Assembly (NCBI GenBank): GCA_045596625.1
Contig: JAZOCU010000011.1
Coordinates: 1-64,000 of the forward strand
DNA length: 64,000 bases
Direction: 5' to 3'
DNA from: Firm-04 sp045596625
GTDB taxonomy: Bacteria; Bacillota; Clostridia; Oscillospirales; Ruminococcaceae
Under the pieces are notes generated by a model. That model did no database searches, was not told the origin of the DNA, and was given only the letters and a program-made list of their open reading frames with translations. Positions within the stretch are counted from its first letter, which is position 1, and each line of letters begins with the position of its first letter. This document shows positions 52,216-59,742 of the stretch, one piece after another. Position numbers and translations under genes: made by a program.

Positions 52216-52671
52216 ATGCAAAAGAATTCATCTCTAATGACTGCCGTGTTGTCAATCGCACTTGGTATCTTGTTTGTGATCAAACGTGGCGGTGTACTGG
52301 GCCTTGCTGTTTCACTGGTCGGATTGGTGTTGATCATTGCTGCAATTTTCGATCTTGTGAAGAAGGATGTCACTTCTGCGATCGTTAAGGGCGTGCTCGG
52401 CGTTGGTGTGCTGGTGTTTGGAAATCTGTTTATCCATCTTGCTTTATATCTCATTGCAATTGCTCTGCTGATCATGGGGCTGCTGCAGCTTGTGCAGTCG
52501 ATCCGCAATAAAAATCGCAATGCTATGGCGTTGATCGCACCCGGACTCACGGTTCTTGCAGGCGTTTGTCTTTTGTTTCAACAGGGCGGCTCTGTGGATT
52601 GGATCTTTATTATGGTTGGAATTGTGTTGATCATTGAGGGCGTATTGTCACTTGGATCTCTGAAATCATAA
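52216..52671 (+). CDS. DUF308-family small membrane protein
   Basis: The product has 151 residues with five or six short membrane helices arranged as repeats of the DUF308 (HdeD-like) unit, e.g. GLVLIIAAIFDL and GIVLIIEGVLSL, each a 'G-xx-LI..G...L' pattern. HdeD contributes to acid resistance in enterobacteria; here the role is unknown. The ATG has AAAGGAG; the longer frame from 52162 is without a ribosome site. Confidence 0.82.
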   Translation: MQKNSSLMTAVLSIALGILFVIKRGGVLGLAVSLVGLVLIIAAIFDLVKKDVTSAIVKGVLGVGVLVFGNLFIHLALYLIAIALLIMGLLQLVQSIRNKNRNAMALIAPGLTVLAGVCLLFQQGGSVDWIFIMVGIVLIIEGVLSLGSLKS

Positions 52672-52743
52672 TGTAGCGGTCAAGTTATATCAGATCAATG
52701 CGATCATTGATACCTTAAAACATAAAAGGAGGACGGTTGTCCC

Positions 52744-53829
52744 GTGAGTCTTTATGACCAACTGGAACTGACTGAGCAGAAATTCGATGAGCTGGATGCT
52801 CGTTTGCAGGATGGTGCTGTAGCGTCGGATCCTGTGCGATTTGCCGCGCTTATGCGGGAATATAAGCAGCTCACACCGCTGATCGAAGCCTATCGCAGCT
52901 ACAAAAGCTGTCAGTCGGATATGGAGGAAGCGCAGATGCTGCTTTCCGAAAACGCCGATGATACAGAGCTGCGTGCTTTGGCACAGGAACAATATGATAC
53001 TGCCCATACACAAAGCGAAGTCCTGTTTCATGAATTGAAATGTCTGCTGCTGCCCAAAGATCCCAACGATGACCGTAACGTGATCGTAGAGATCCGAGGT
53101 GGAGCCGGCGGCGAGGAAGCTGCCTTGTTTGCGGGATCTCTGTATCGAATGTACAGTATGTATGCCGAACGACAAGGCTGGCAGCGTACTGTTATGAGCA
53201 GCAATCCCACAGAGCTTGGCGGCATGAAGGAGATCAGCTTTTCATTGTCGGGCGAGCAGGTCTATGCGAAAATGAAATTCGAAAGCGGTGTACATCGAGT
53301 GCAGCGTGTTCCGGAAACCGAATCCCAGGGACGTGTGCATACCTCGACGGTGACCGTAGCTGTTTTGCCGGAAGTAGAAGCGGTTGAGCTGACCATTCAG
53401 CCCACTGATCTGCGGATCGATGTGTTCCGTGCCAGCGGTGCGGGCGGACAGCATATCAACAAAACTGAATCTGCTGTGCGCATTACGCATATCCCTACGG
53501 GTGTGGTGGTAGAATGTCAGGATGAGCGCAGCCAGCATAAAAACAAGGATCGTGCCATGTCAATTCTGCGGGCACGGCTTTATGCCATGAAAGAAGCCGA
53601 ACAAACAGAACGGATTGCCGGAGAACGCCGCTTGCAGGTCGGTACCGGTGATCGCTCTGAACGGATCCGCACCTATAATTTCCCGCAAGGACGTATGACC
53701 GATCACCGCATCGGACTATCCCTCTATAAGCTTGAGGATATCATGAACGGTGATCTGGATTCCATTTTCGAAGCCTTGCAAACTGCAGATCAAGCAGATA
53801 AGCTGGCAAGTCAGGAGGCGCAATATTGA
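52744..53829 (+). CDS. prfA: Peptide chain release factor 1
   Basis: The product has 361 residues. It ends translation at UAA and UAG. The catalytic GGQ lies in the segment GAGGQHINKTESAV, with the coiled N-terminal domain (about 1-95) and the usual RF1 core. It starts with GTG at the end of AAAGGAGG plus 9 nt. It overlaps the next gene by one nt (TGATG). prmC, the methyltransferase that often follows prfA and modifies the GGQ glutamine, is not between prfA and the next gene. Confidence 0.95.
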   Translation: MSLYDQLELTEQKFDELDARLQDGAVASDPVRFAALMREYKQLTPLIEAYRSYKSCQSDMEEAQMLLSENADDTELRALAQEQYDTAHTQSEVLFHELKCLLLPKDPNDDRNVIVEIRGGAGGEEAALFAGSLYRMYSMYAERQGWQRTVMSSNPTELGGMKEISFSLSGEQVYAKMKFESGVHRVQRVPETESQGRVHTSTVTVAVLPEVEAVELTIQPTDLRIDVFRASGAGGQHINKTESAVRITHIPTGVVVECQDERSQHKNKDRAMSILRARLYAMKEAEQTERIAGERRLQVGTGDRSERIRTYNFPQGRMTDHRIGLSLYKLEDIMNGDLDSIFEALQTADQADKLASQEAQY

Positions 53830-54851
53830 TGATCACTCATCGTTTAATCTTTCGTGAAATTGATCAAGCTGCAGCACTTCTGCGTGCAGGGCATCCTGTG
53901 GGAATGCCCACGGAAACGGTATATGGTCTTGCTGCTAATGCATTTGATCCCGAGGCGGTCAAGCGGATTTTTGCAGCGAAGGGACGTCCTGCCGATAATC
54001 CTTTGATCGTGCATATTGCCGACATGGAGGACTGGGCACCTCTTGTCAAGGAGATCCCGCCACTTGCCCAAGCATTGGCAGAACGCTTCTGGCCGGGCCC
54101 TTTGACCATTATCTTACCGAAAAATGACCGCATCCCATCGGAAACCTCCGGTGGTCTGGATACTGTCGGTGTACGTCTGCCGGCACATCCGCTGGCACAA
54201 GATCTGATCCGTGCAGCTGGCTTTCCGCTTGCAGCGCCTTCTGCCAATCGTTCGGGCAGTCCCAGTCCCACCTGTGCTTCTCATGTTATACAGGATCTGG
54301 ATGGAAGGATTCCGGCTGTGTTGGATGGCGGATTATGTATTTGCGGTATTGAATCTACTGTGGTATCACTGGATGATGACCGGACAGTTCGGGTATTGCG
54401 TCCCGGATTCGTCACCCCGGAACAGCTCGGTGAGATCGCACCAAAAGTCATTGTGGATGATGGTGTCCTTGCAGAACTTGCCCCCGATCGCCCAGCGGCC
54501 TCGCCTGGCATGAAATATAAACATTATGCGCCGAATACCGCTGTAATATTAGTGAAAGGCAGTGCCGCTTCTGTGCTTTCGTATATCGCATCACAATACA
54601 ATGAAGGCGATGCTGCGCTGGTTTTTGACAGCGATCTGCCGGCATATGCGGAAAAGGGGATACGGGCATATGCCTACGGTGACAGTGATGATGCAAGAGG
54701 TGCACAGCTTTTTCATCACTTAAGAAAAATGGATAAAATGGGTCTGCAGCGCATTCTGATTCGTGCGCCAAGAACTGACGGAATCGGGCTTGCGGTGTAT
54801 AATCGTTTGATCCGTGCTGCAGGCTATGATGTGAGGGATGCTGATGAATAG
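53829..54851 (+). CDS. L-threonylcarbamoyladenylate synthase (Sua5/YwlC type)
   Basis: The product has 340 residues. It makes threonylcarbamoyl-AMP for t6A37 in tRNA. The YrdC domain (about 10-200) has GMPTETVYGLAANA, KGRPADNPLIVHI and LAAPSANRSGSPSPT. A C-terminal Sua5 domain (about 215-335) starts with the linker SPGMKYKHYAPNT, so it is the two-domain type. The start is ATG at 53829, overlapping the prfA stop. The last bases overlap the coaE start region. Confidence 0.94.
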   Translation: MITHRLIFREIDQAAALLRAGHPVGMPTETVYGLAANAFDPEAVKRIFAAKGRPADNPLIVHIADMEDWAPLVKEIPPLAQALAERFWPGPLTIILPKNDRIPSETSGGLDTVGVRLPAHPLAQDLIRAAGFPLAAPSANRSGSPSPTCASHVIQDLDGRIPAVLDGGLCICGIESTVVSLDDDRTVRVLRPGFVTPEQLGEIAPKVIVDDGVLAELAPDRPAASPGMKYKHYAPNTAVILVKGSAASVLSYIASQYNEGDAALVFDSDLPAYAEKGIRAYAYGDSDDARGAQLFHHLRKMDKMGLQRILIRAPRTDGIGLAVYNRLIRAAGYDVRDADE

Positions 54852-56874
54852 CCCTGTGATCATTGGTCTGACGGGGCAGACAGGCGCCGGAAAAACAACG
54901 GTCAGTGCGCTGTTTGCACAAAACGGCTTTGCTGTAATCAATGCAGATCAGATCGCACGGCAGGTGGTTACTCCGCAATCGCCCTGTCTGCGAGAGATCG
55001 TTGCCCGCTTCGGGAACGATCTGCTGCTGCCCGATGGCTCTATGAATCGCAAAGCAGCTGCAAAGCTGATCTTTACGGATAATGCGGCAAAGGAGGCATA
55101 TCTTGCCATTATCTTCCCATATATTCGTGATTCTGTCAATGAGCAAATTACAATGCTTTCTGCCAAAGGGGAGTCTAAGCTCCTGCTGGATGCGCCTACC
55201 CTTTTTGAAAGCGGATGTCATACAATGTGCGATGCTATCGTATCGGTTATTGCGCCGGAAGAAATACGATTATCCCGTATATGTGCTCGGGATAGCCTTA
55301 CCGAAGCGGAGGCAAGACAACGTATGGCATCTCAGCTGAGTGAAGCATATTTTATATCCCATTCTCGTTGGGTGATCAGCAATCGGCATACCATCGATAC
55401 GTTGTGTGAGCAAACCCAACAGGTCATTACACAGATATTATCTCAATATCACAAAGGAGGAACTCTCATGGGAATGAGTAAGGATGAACTGAAAGTATTG
55501 AAGGAATCGCTGCTGATGAATAAGCAGCATGCCGTACAGAGGATGGAGGAAGCTGAGATTGCAAAGGCAGATGCTTTTTGTAGTGAGTATATGCAGTTTT
55601 TGAATGTCAGTAAAACAGAGCGGGAAGCCGCTTCCGAAGCAGTCAGATTGCTGGAAGCCAGAGGCTTTCGCAAATGGCAGCGTGAAGATCCGGTCAAAGC
55701 AGGCGATCGGATCTATGTGACCAATCGCGGCAAGGCAGTTATCGCTGCGGTGATCGGCTCCAAACCGCTTGCAGATGGCATTCGTTTGACAGCAGCGCAT
55801 ATTGATGCACCACGTCTGGATCTGAAGCAATCTCCGTTATATGAGGATACTGAGCTTGCTCTGTTCAAAACGCATTATTACGGCGGCATCAAGAAATATC
55901 AATGGACAACGATCCCCATGGCGCTTCATGGCGTGATTGTAAAGCAGGATGGTTCTACTGTCACGGTAAACATCGGAGAAGCACCCACCGATCCTGTGTT
56001 CTGCATCACCGATCTGTTGCCGCATCTGGCAACAGAGCAGGTTAAGCGCACCTTGGGACAGGGGATTCATGGTGAGGAACTGAACGTGCTCATCGGATCT
56101 CGTCCCATTTGCACTGAGGAGGGCGGCGATCTGGTCAAGCTGCGGATCCTGCAGCTTCTTAATGAGAAATATGGCATCATTGAGAGCGATTTTCTCTCGG
56201 CAGAGCTGGAGATCGTACCTGCCGGCAATGCACGTGATCTTGGATTTGACCGCAGCATGATTGGTGCATATGGACATGATGATCGTGTATGTGCCTATCC
56301 TGCACTGGCAGCATTGATGGACTGTTCCGATCCTGCCTATACAGCTGTTACCATCCTGACGGATAAAGAGGAGATTGGCAGCGATGGCAATACCGGCTTA
56401 TGCTCCTCGTATTTCCACGATTTCATCCGTGATCTTGCAGCGGTATGCGGCACACGGGCACATATTGTATTTTCTGCCTCGCAGTGTCTGTCTGCGGATG
56501 TGACTGCCGCTTATGATCCGACATTTGCCGATGTCAATGATCGCCGCAATTGTGCCTATCTCAATTACGGTGTGTGCATGATGAAATACACCGGTGCACG
56601 AGGCAAAAGCGGTTCTTCGGATGCTTCTGCGGAATTTGTCGGAACGATCCGCAATCTTTTGGATAGCAATGGTGTTATCTGGCAGACCGGTGAGCTTGGT
56701 AAGGTGGATCTTGGCGGCGGCGGTACTGTGGCAGCCTATCTTGCCAATCTGAATATCGACACGGTGGATGTTGGTGTACCGGTGCTCTCCATGCATGCTC
56801 CTATGGAAGTTGTCAGCAAGCTGGATGTCTATCAGGCATACCGAGCTTTCTTGGTATTCCAACAAACGAAATAA
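54844..56874 (+). CDS. coaE: Dephospho-CoA kinase read-through into M18 aminopeptidase
   Basis: One open frame of 676 residues. Residues about 1-200 are a complete dephospho-CoA kinase (last step of coenzyme A synthesis): P-loop GLTGQTGAGKT (8-18), INADQIAR, LDAPTLFESG and the RICARDSLTEAEA lid. There is no stop codon after it: residues 200-207 are SQYHKGGTL, whose codons AAA-GGA-GGA form a Shine-Dalgarno, and Met209 then starts a full M18 aminopeptidase. The product may be a fused protein, two proteins by internal initiation, or both. The ATG at 54844 is favoured over 54838 because of its spacing from GAGGG. Confidence 0.85.
   Translation: MNSPVIIGLTGQTGAGKTTVSALFAQNGFAVINADQIARQVVTPQSPCLREIVARFGNDLLLPDGSMNRKAAAKLIFTDNAAKEAYLAIIFPYIRDSVNEQITMLSAKGESKLLLDAPTLFESGCHTMCDAIVSVIAPEEIRLSRICARDSLTEAEARQRMASQLSEAYFISHSRWVISNRHTIDTLCEQTQQVITQILSQYHKGGTLMGMSKDELKVLKESLLMNKQHAVQRMEEAEIAKADAFCSEYMQFLNVSKTEREAASEAVRLLEARGFRKWQREDPVKAGDRIYVTNRGKAVIAAVIGSKPLADGIRLTAAHIDAPRLDLKQSPLYEDTELALFKTHYYGGIKKYQWTTIPMALHGVIVKQDGSTVTVNIGEAPTDPVFCITDLLPHLATEQVKRTLGQGIHGEELNVLIGSRPICTEEGGDLVKLRILQLLNEKYGIIESDFLSAELEIVPAGNARDLGFDRSMIGAYGHDDRVCAYPALAALMDCSDPAYTAVTILTDKEEIGSDGNTGLCSSYFHDFIRDLAAVCGTRAHIVFSASQCLSADVTAAYDPTFADVNDRRNCAYLNYGVCMMKYTGARGKSGSSDASAEFVGTIRNLLDSNGVIWQTGELGKVDLGGGGTVAAYLANLNIDTVDVGVPVLSMHAPMEVVSKLDVYQAYRAFLVFQQTK
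55468..56874 (+). CDS. M18-family aspartyl-type aminopeptidase (internal start)
   Basis: The product has 468 residues when begun at ATG 55468, which lies seven nt after AAAGGAGG (55453-55460). It is a zinc aminopeptidase of family M18 that removes N-terminal residues from peptides. Motifs: HIDAPRLDLK (first metal ligand His and Asp), DKEEIGSDG (catalytic Glu), GHDDRVCAYPAL and, near the end, VPVLSMHAPMEV (last His ligand). The length is the normal bacterial size, so this start alone gives a complete enzyme. It is in the same frame as coaE upstream. Confidence 0.88.
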   Translation: MGMSKDELKVLKESLLMNKQHAVQRMEEAEIAKADAFCSEYMQFLNVSKTEREAASEAVRLLEARGFRKWQREDPVKAGDRIYVTNRGKAVIAAVIGSKPLADGIRLTAAHIDAPRLDLKQSPLYEDTELALFKTHYYGGIKKYQWTTIPMALHGVIVKQDGSTVTVNIGEAPTDPVFCITDLLPHLATEQVKRTLGQGIHGEELNVLIGSRPICTEEGGDLVKLRILQLLNEKYGIIESDFLSAELEIVPAGNARDLGFDRSMIGAYGHDDRVCAYPALAALMDCSDPAYTAVTILTDKEEIGSDGNTGLCSSYFHDFIRDLAAVCGTRAHIVFSASQCLSADVTAAYDPTFADVNDRRNCAYLNYGVCMMKYTGARGKSGSSDASAEFVGTIRNLLDSNGVIWQTGELGKVDLGGGGTVAAYLANLNIDTVDVGVPVLSMHAPMEVVSKLDVYQAYRAFLVFQQTK

Positions 56875-56879
56875 TAAGA

Positions 56880-56916
56880 AAAGACCTAAGAGGCAGAGTA
56901 TGCTTCTTAGGTCTTT
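56880..56916. terminator. Bidirectional terminator
   Basis: An 11-bp stem AAAGACCTAAG / CTTAGGTCTTT (56880-56890 with 56906-56916) between convergent genes. Confidence 0.88.
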
Positions 56917-56945
56917 ATGTTTGGATATGATAAAGGAACAGAGCC

Positions 56946-57620
56946 TTATAATACACCGTTGATCTTGAGAATAGATACAATACAGGCAGCAACGATCAGT
57001 AGGGAAAGACACCAGACAGCGATTGTTGCTTTCATGGAATTTGTGTTGCTCTGACGCTCAGGCAGCAGATGCATCTGACGCAGCACGCGGGTAAAGGGCT
57101 TGTAGATCAACATCAGCAATGCTGCATTGAGACCGGCTTTGATCAGATTGAATGGCAAAAATACCGTTGTGAGCATGCCTGCCACTTCCTGCCGCGTTGT
57201 ATGGAGATACAGCGGTGTTATGAGATAATTCCAAAGCAGCATAGCAGCGGTCATAGCAAATACACCGCACACCAGACCTAATACAGCCCCCAGTAAGCTG
57301 CGTTTCTTGTGATAGATCCAAGCAGCAGTTGCCGAGAAAAATGCACTTGAAAGTGCATTCATCACAAAACCGATGATACCCGTATCACTGACCGGCAACT
57401 CAAGCAGAGAGGTAACAACAGACATGAGGAGCGCTGCCAAGGGGCCATATAAAAATCCGCCCAGTGTAATAAAAACATCCTTTGCCTCATAGCTCAAAAA
57501 GCCAAAAAGCTTTAATTTGATCACAAATATCGACAAATAAGCAATCGCTGTGAGCAAAGCCAAAATGGTAAATTGTTTGAGATCCAAACGCCGTTGCTTG
57601 ACAGTCGTTTCTGTCTGCAT
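56946..57620 (-). CDS. ribU: ECF transporter substrate-binding (S) component, riboflavin type
   Basis: The product has 224 residues and six membrane helices. TILALLTAIAYLSIFVIKLKLFGFLSYEAKDVFITLGGFLYGP resembles the RibU start with a K-D-V-F motif in helix 2. An FMN riboswitch precedes it, so riboflavin is the most likely substrate. The energising ECF ATPases and T subunit are not in this window and are probably shared. Ribosome site AAAGGA precedes the ATG. Confidence 0.9.
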   Translation of the reverse strand: MQTETTVKQRRLDLKQFTILALLTAIAYLSIFVIKLKLFGFLSYEAKDVFITLGGFLYGPLAALLMSVVTSLLELPVSDTGIIGFVMNALSSAFFSATAAWIYHKKRSLLGAVLGLVCGVFAMTAAMLLWNYLITPLYLHTTRQEVAGMLTTVFLPFNLIKAGLNAALLMLIYKPFTRVLRQMHLLPERQSNTNSMKATIAVWCLSLLIVAACIVSILKINGVL

Positions 57621-57667
57621 GAGAACATCATCCTTTCGATTTGCTGATATAGTATGTTATGCAGAAG

Positions 57668-57707
57668 AAAACAAAACGCACCTATTTTCCAAAGAAAACA
57701 GGTGCGT
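57668..57707 (-). terminator. Riboswitch-controlled terminator
   Basis: On the minus strand ACGCACCTGTTTTC / GAAAATAGGTGCGT (57707-57694 with 57689-57676) is followed by TTTGTTTT. It lies between the FMN aptamer and ribU and is the likely expression platform; a separate GGTACAG/CTGTACC stem (about 57711-57733) lies between aptamer and terminator. Confidence 0.85.
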
Positions 57708-57735
57708 GCAGGTACAGTGATATTGGTCTGTACCG

Positions 57736-57853
57736 CTTGTTTCTTCCATCCGGACTTTGACCGTCGGTATCGGAATTGCACCGATTCATGCTGCAAAGCA
57801 GCCAGCGGACTGTAACCGCCGGTGAGGAATTTCACCTCGCCCTGAAACAAAAC
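57736..57853 (-). promoter_or_regulatory. FMN riboswitch (RFN element)
   Basis: Read on the minus strand it has the conserved RFN blocks in order: CAGGGCGAGGTGAAATTCC, CACCGGCGGTTACAGTCC, GATTCGGTGCAATTCCGA, GACGGTCAAAGTCCGGATG and GAAGAAAC closing P1 with GTTTC. It senses FMN and would stop transcription of ribU when FMN is plentiful. Confidence 0.96.
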
Positions 57854-57895
57854 GGAAATTCAATTGAACATATAGGATTATGAGATCAAAGCCGA

Positions 57896-58441
57896 TTATT
57901 CCGCAGAAGGATCCTCATCGTCATCCTCTTCCGCGATTTCGCCGGTGGTGATGACATCGTAATCGAACTCGAGCGTTTCGTTGCACTGCGGACAAAGCAT
58001 GCTGCCTTGCTCGAGAAGCTCTTCCTCGATCACAAGTTCAGCGCCACAGGTAGGGCAGGTGAGCTCGTAGACCGCACCATCGATCTCCTCATCATCGTCA
58101 TCGTCATCAAAAGAGGTACCGAAGAATTCTGCTTTGCCGAGAGGAATGTCATCTTCATCCCAGTCGTCATCATCGTCATCATCGTCGTCCCAGTCGTCGT
58201 CGTCATCGTCGTCATCATCGTCACAATAAAGATCGTACTCCACATCGCCCAGATCCTGATCGATAATATCGCACAGCTCGGTCAGTTCATCCACCTGAGA
58301 CTGGAGATCGTCGATATACAGCGCCATTTCCTCCATGACTTCTGCCATTTGCAGAATCGCCTTGGATTCCTTGGTATCCTGTGTCAGACCCATTCCTTCC
58401 AGCAGGCCCTTCATATAAGCAATTTTCTCAGTCAGCTTCAT
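57896..58441 (-). CDS. CD1247-like acidic zinc-ribbon protein
   Basis: The product has 181 residues. The N-terminal helical domain (KLTEKIAYMKGLLEGMGLTQDTKESKAILQMAEVM, about 1-75) matches the CD1247 N-terminal domain of Clostridia. A very acidic stretch with Asp runs and Trp follows (about 85-125), and a zinc ribbon (CPTCGAEL...CPQCNETL) is near the C-terminus. The function is unknown; binding to basic proteins or ribosomes is possible. ATG at 58441 is nine nt after AAAGG, preferred over an ATG three codons upstream. It is 42 to 105 nt from efp in the same direction and likely cotranscribed with it. Confidence 0.85.
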   Translation of the reverse strand: MKLTEKIAYMKGLLEGMGLTQDTKESKAILQMAEVMEEMALYIDDLQSQVDELTELCDIIDQDLGDVEYDLYCDDDDDDDDDDWDDDDDDDDDWDEDDIPLGKAEFFGTSFDDDDDDEEIDGAVYELTCPTCGAELVIEEELLEQGSMLCPQCNETLEFDYDVITTGEIAEEDDDEDPSAE

Positions 58442-58546
58442 GTTTTCCATCCTTTCTGTGACCGCTGCAGCAAAAGGAGACGGTGCTTCTCTTGTTACAG
58501 CCATGTGATCAACACTCTCAACAAGATTATGAGAAACGGCTTGGAC

Positions 58547-59104
58547 TTATGCACGCTCCATGTATTCACCGGTACGGGTATCCACACGGATCATATCGCC
58601 CTCGTCAATGAACAGAGGCACACGGATCTCAGCGCCGGTTTCCACGGTAGCAGGCTTGGTAGCGTTGGTAGCAGTATTGCCTTTGAAGCCGGGCTCAGTC
58701 TTGGTGACCTGCAGCTCAACAAAGAAGGGAGGCTCAACGCCGAATACCTTACCCTTGTAAGAAAGCACCTTAACTTCCATTTCTTCCTTGACAAAAGCAA
58801 AGCTGGGGCCAAGGATATCCTTGCTGATCGGAACCTGCTCATAGGTTTCCAGATCCATGAAGTAATACAGATCGCCGTCATTGTAGCTATACTGCATATC
58901 TCTGCGCTCAACATAAGCGGTCGGGAATTTTTCAGTGGGGTTGAAGGAACGCTCCACCACGGAACCGGTGATGACATTCTTATACTTGGTGCGGACAAAT
59001 GCGGCACCCTTACCGGGCTTTACGTGCTGAAACTCCACAACCTGAACGACCTGACCGTCCATTTCAAAGGTAACGCCGTTACGAAAATCGCCAGCAGAAA
59101 TCAT
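58547..59104 (-). CDS. efp: Elongation factor P
   Basis: The product has 185 residues. It has three beta-barrel domains: N-terminal KOW-like with the modifiable Lys in KPGKGAAF (about 30-37), then two OB folds (PFFVELQVTKTEPG; EGDMIRVDTRTGEYMERA). It helps ribosomes pass polyproline stretches. It has its own promoter and a GGAGG ribosome site. In Firmicutes the Lys may be 5-aminopentanolylated, but the genes for this are not here. Confidence 0.96.
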   Translation of the reverse strand: MISAGDFRNGVTFEMDGQVVQVVEFQHVKPGKGAAFVRTKYKNVITGSVVERSFNPTEKFPTAYVERRDMQYSYNDGDLYYFMDLETYEQVPISKDILGPSFAFVKEEMEVKVLSYKGKVFGVEPPFFVELQVTKTEPGFKGNTATNATKPATVETGAEIRVPLFIDEGDMIRVDTRTGEYMERA

Positions 59105-59157
59105 TAGAAAAACCTCCGTATTTTAATATCCATATGGGTATACAATCATATACTGTT

Positions 59158-59186
59158 ATTCTACACTATTTTTGCACTTTTGGCAA
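59158..59186 (-). promoter_or_regulatory. Promoter of efp
   Basis: On the minus strand TTGCCA (59186-59181), 17 nt, TAGAAT (59163-59158). Confidence 0.68.
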
Positions 59187-59280
59187 GACCTCAGAACAAA
59201 AACTGCGCACTCGCACAAAACTTTCTTGTCCTCAAAATAATCTTTGTGCATTCTTACGAATTTTCCAAAAAGGATCTCAG

Positions 59281-59304
59281 AACTTGTACGCAACCGTACA
59301 AGTT
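59281..59304. repeat. Perfect inverted repeat AACTTGTACG-CAAC-CGTACAAGTT
   Basis: A 10-bp stem with 4-nt spacer, 95 nt upstream of the efp promoter in the long gap before the GH30 gene. It has no U-run and could be an operator or a weak hairpin. Confidence 0.6.
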
Positions 59305-59501
59305 TCAGCGAAAATCCCGCTGTGTTTGAGGAGCAGAGCACGGGATGCAAGGGCTTTTGGGGATGATCGGGGTATATTTTCCTATAATGGGTCGATTCAA
59401 TCCAAGGGGATCACTGTGTCCATTTTTCAATGCAATCATTTTTTGAAAAAATGCAGACATTTCTCTCGAAAATGTTTGCATATTTCAACAAAGGAAAGAA
59501 A

Positions 59502-59546
59502 AGTAGAGAAAAAGAAAGTAGAGAAAAAGAAAGTAGAGGAAAGGAG
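59502..59546 (+). repeat. Three 15-bp purine-only tandem repeats
   Basis: AGTAGAGAAAAAGAA occurs twice exactly (59502-59516, 59517-59531) and a third time with changes (59532-59546). The block is purine except for T at position 3 of each unit. The rest of the gap 59187-59658 has no convincing gene; an AAAACCG/CGGTTTT stem lies near 59557-59585. Confidence 0.65.
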
Positions 59547-59658
59547 AGGAAAATACAAAAACCGCTTCGCATTCGCTTACGGTTTTACATACGCTTTGTG
59601 CCGCTGATTTTGATTTGCAATTTTTTTCTTTTGATTTGGAAGAAATTTTCGAAAAGAA

Positions 59659-59687
59659 TTGACAAATCAATTTCTTTTTGCTACAAT
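59659..59687 (+). promoter_or_regulatory. Promoter of the GH30 gene
   Basis: TTGACA (59659-59664), 17 nt, TACAAT (59682-59687), 55 nt before the ATG. Confidence 0.8.
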
Positions 59688-59742
59688 AACTACACATATA
59701 GATATGACCAATTGCAATTTTTTTTTTGGAGGGTTTTGATTT

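Noticed and set aside
59502..59546. Tandem repeats considered as a CRISPR array
   Set aside because: The 15-bp units are contiguous with no spacers and there are no cas genes in the window.
59134..59607. 157-codon frame in the gap before GH30
   Set aside because: It crosses the inverted repeat and purine repeats (giving VEKKKVEKKKVEE), lacks a ribosome site, and its upstream part overlaps the efp promoter.
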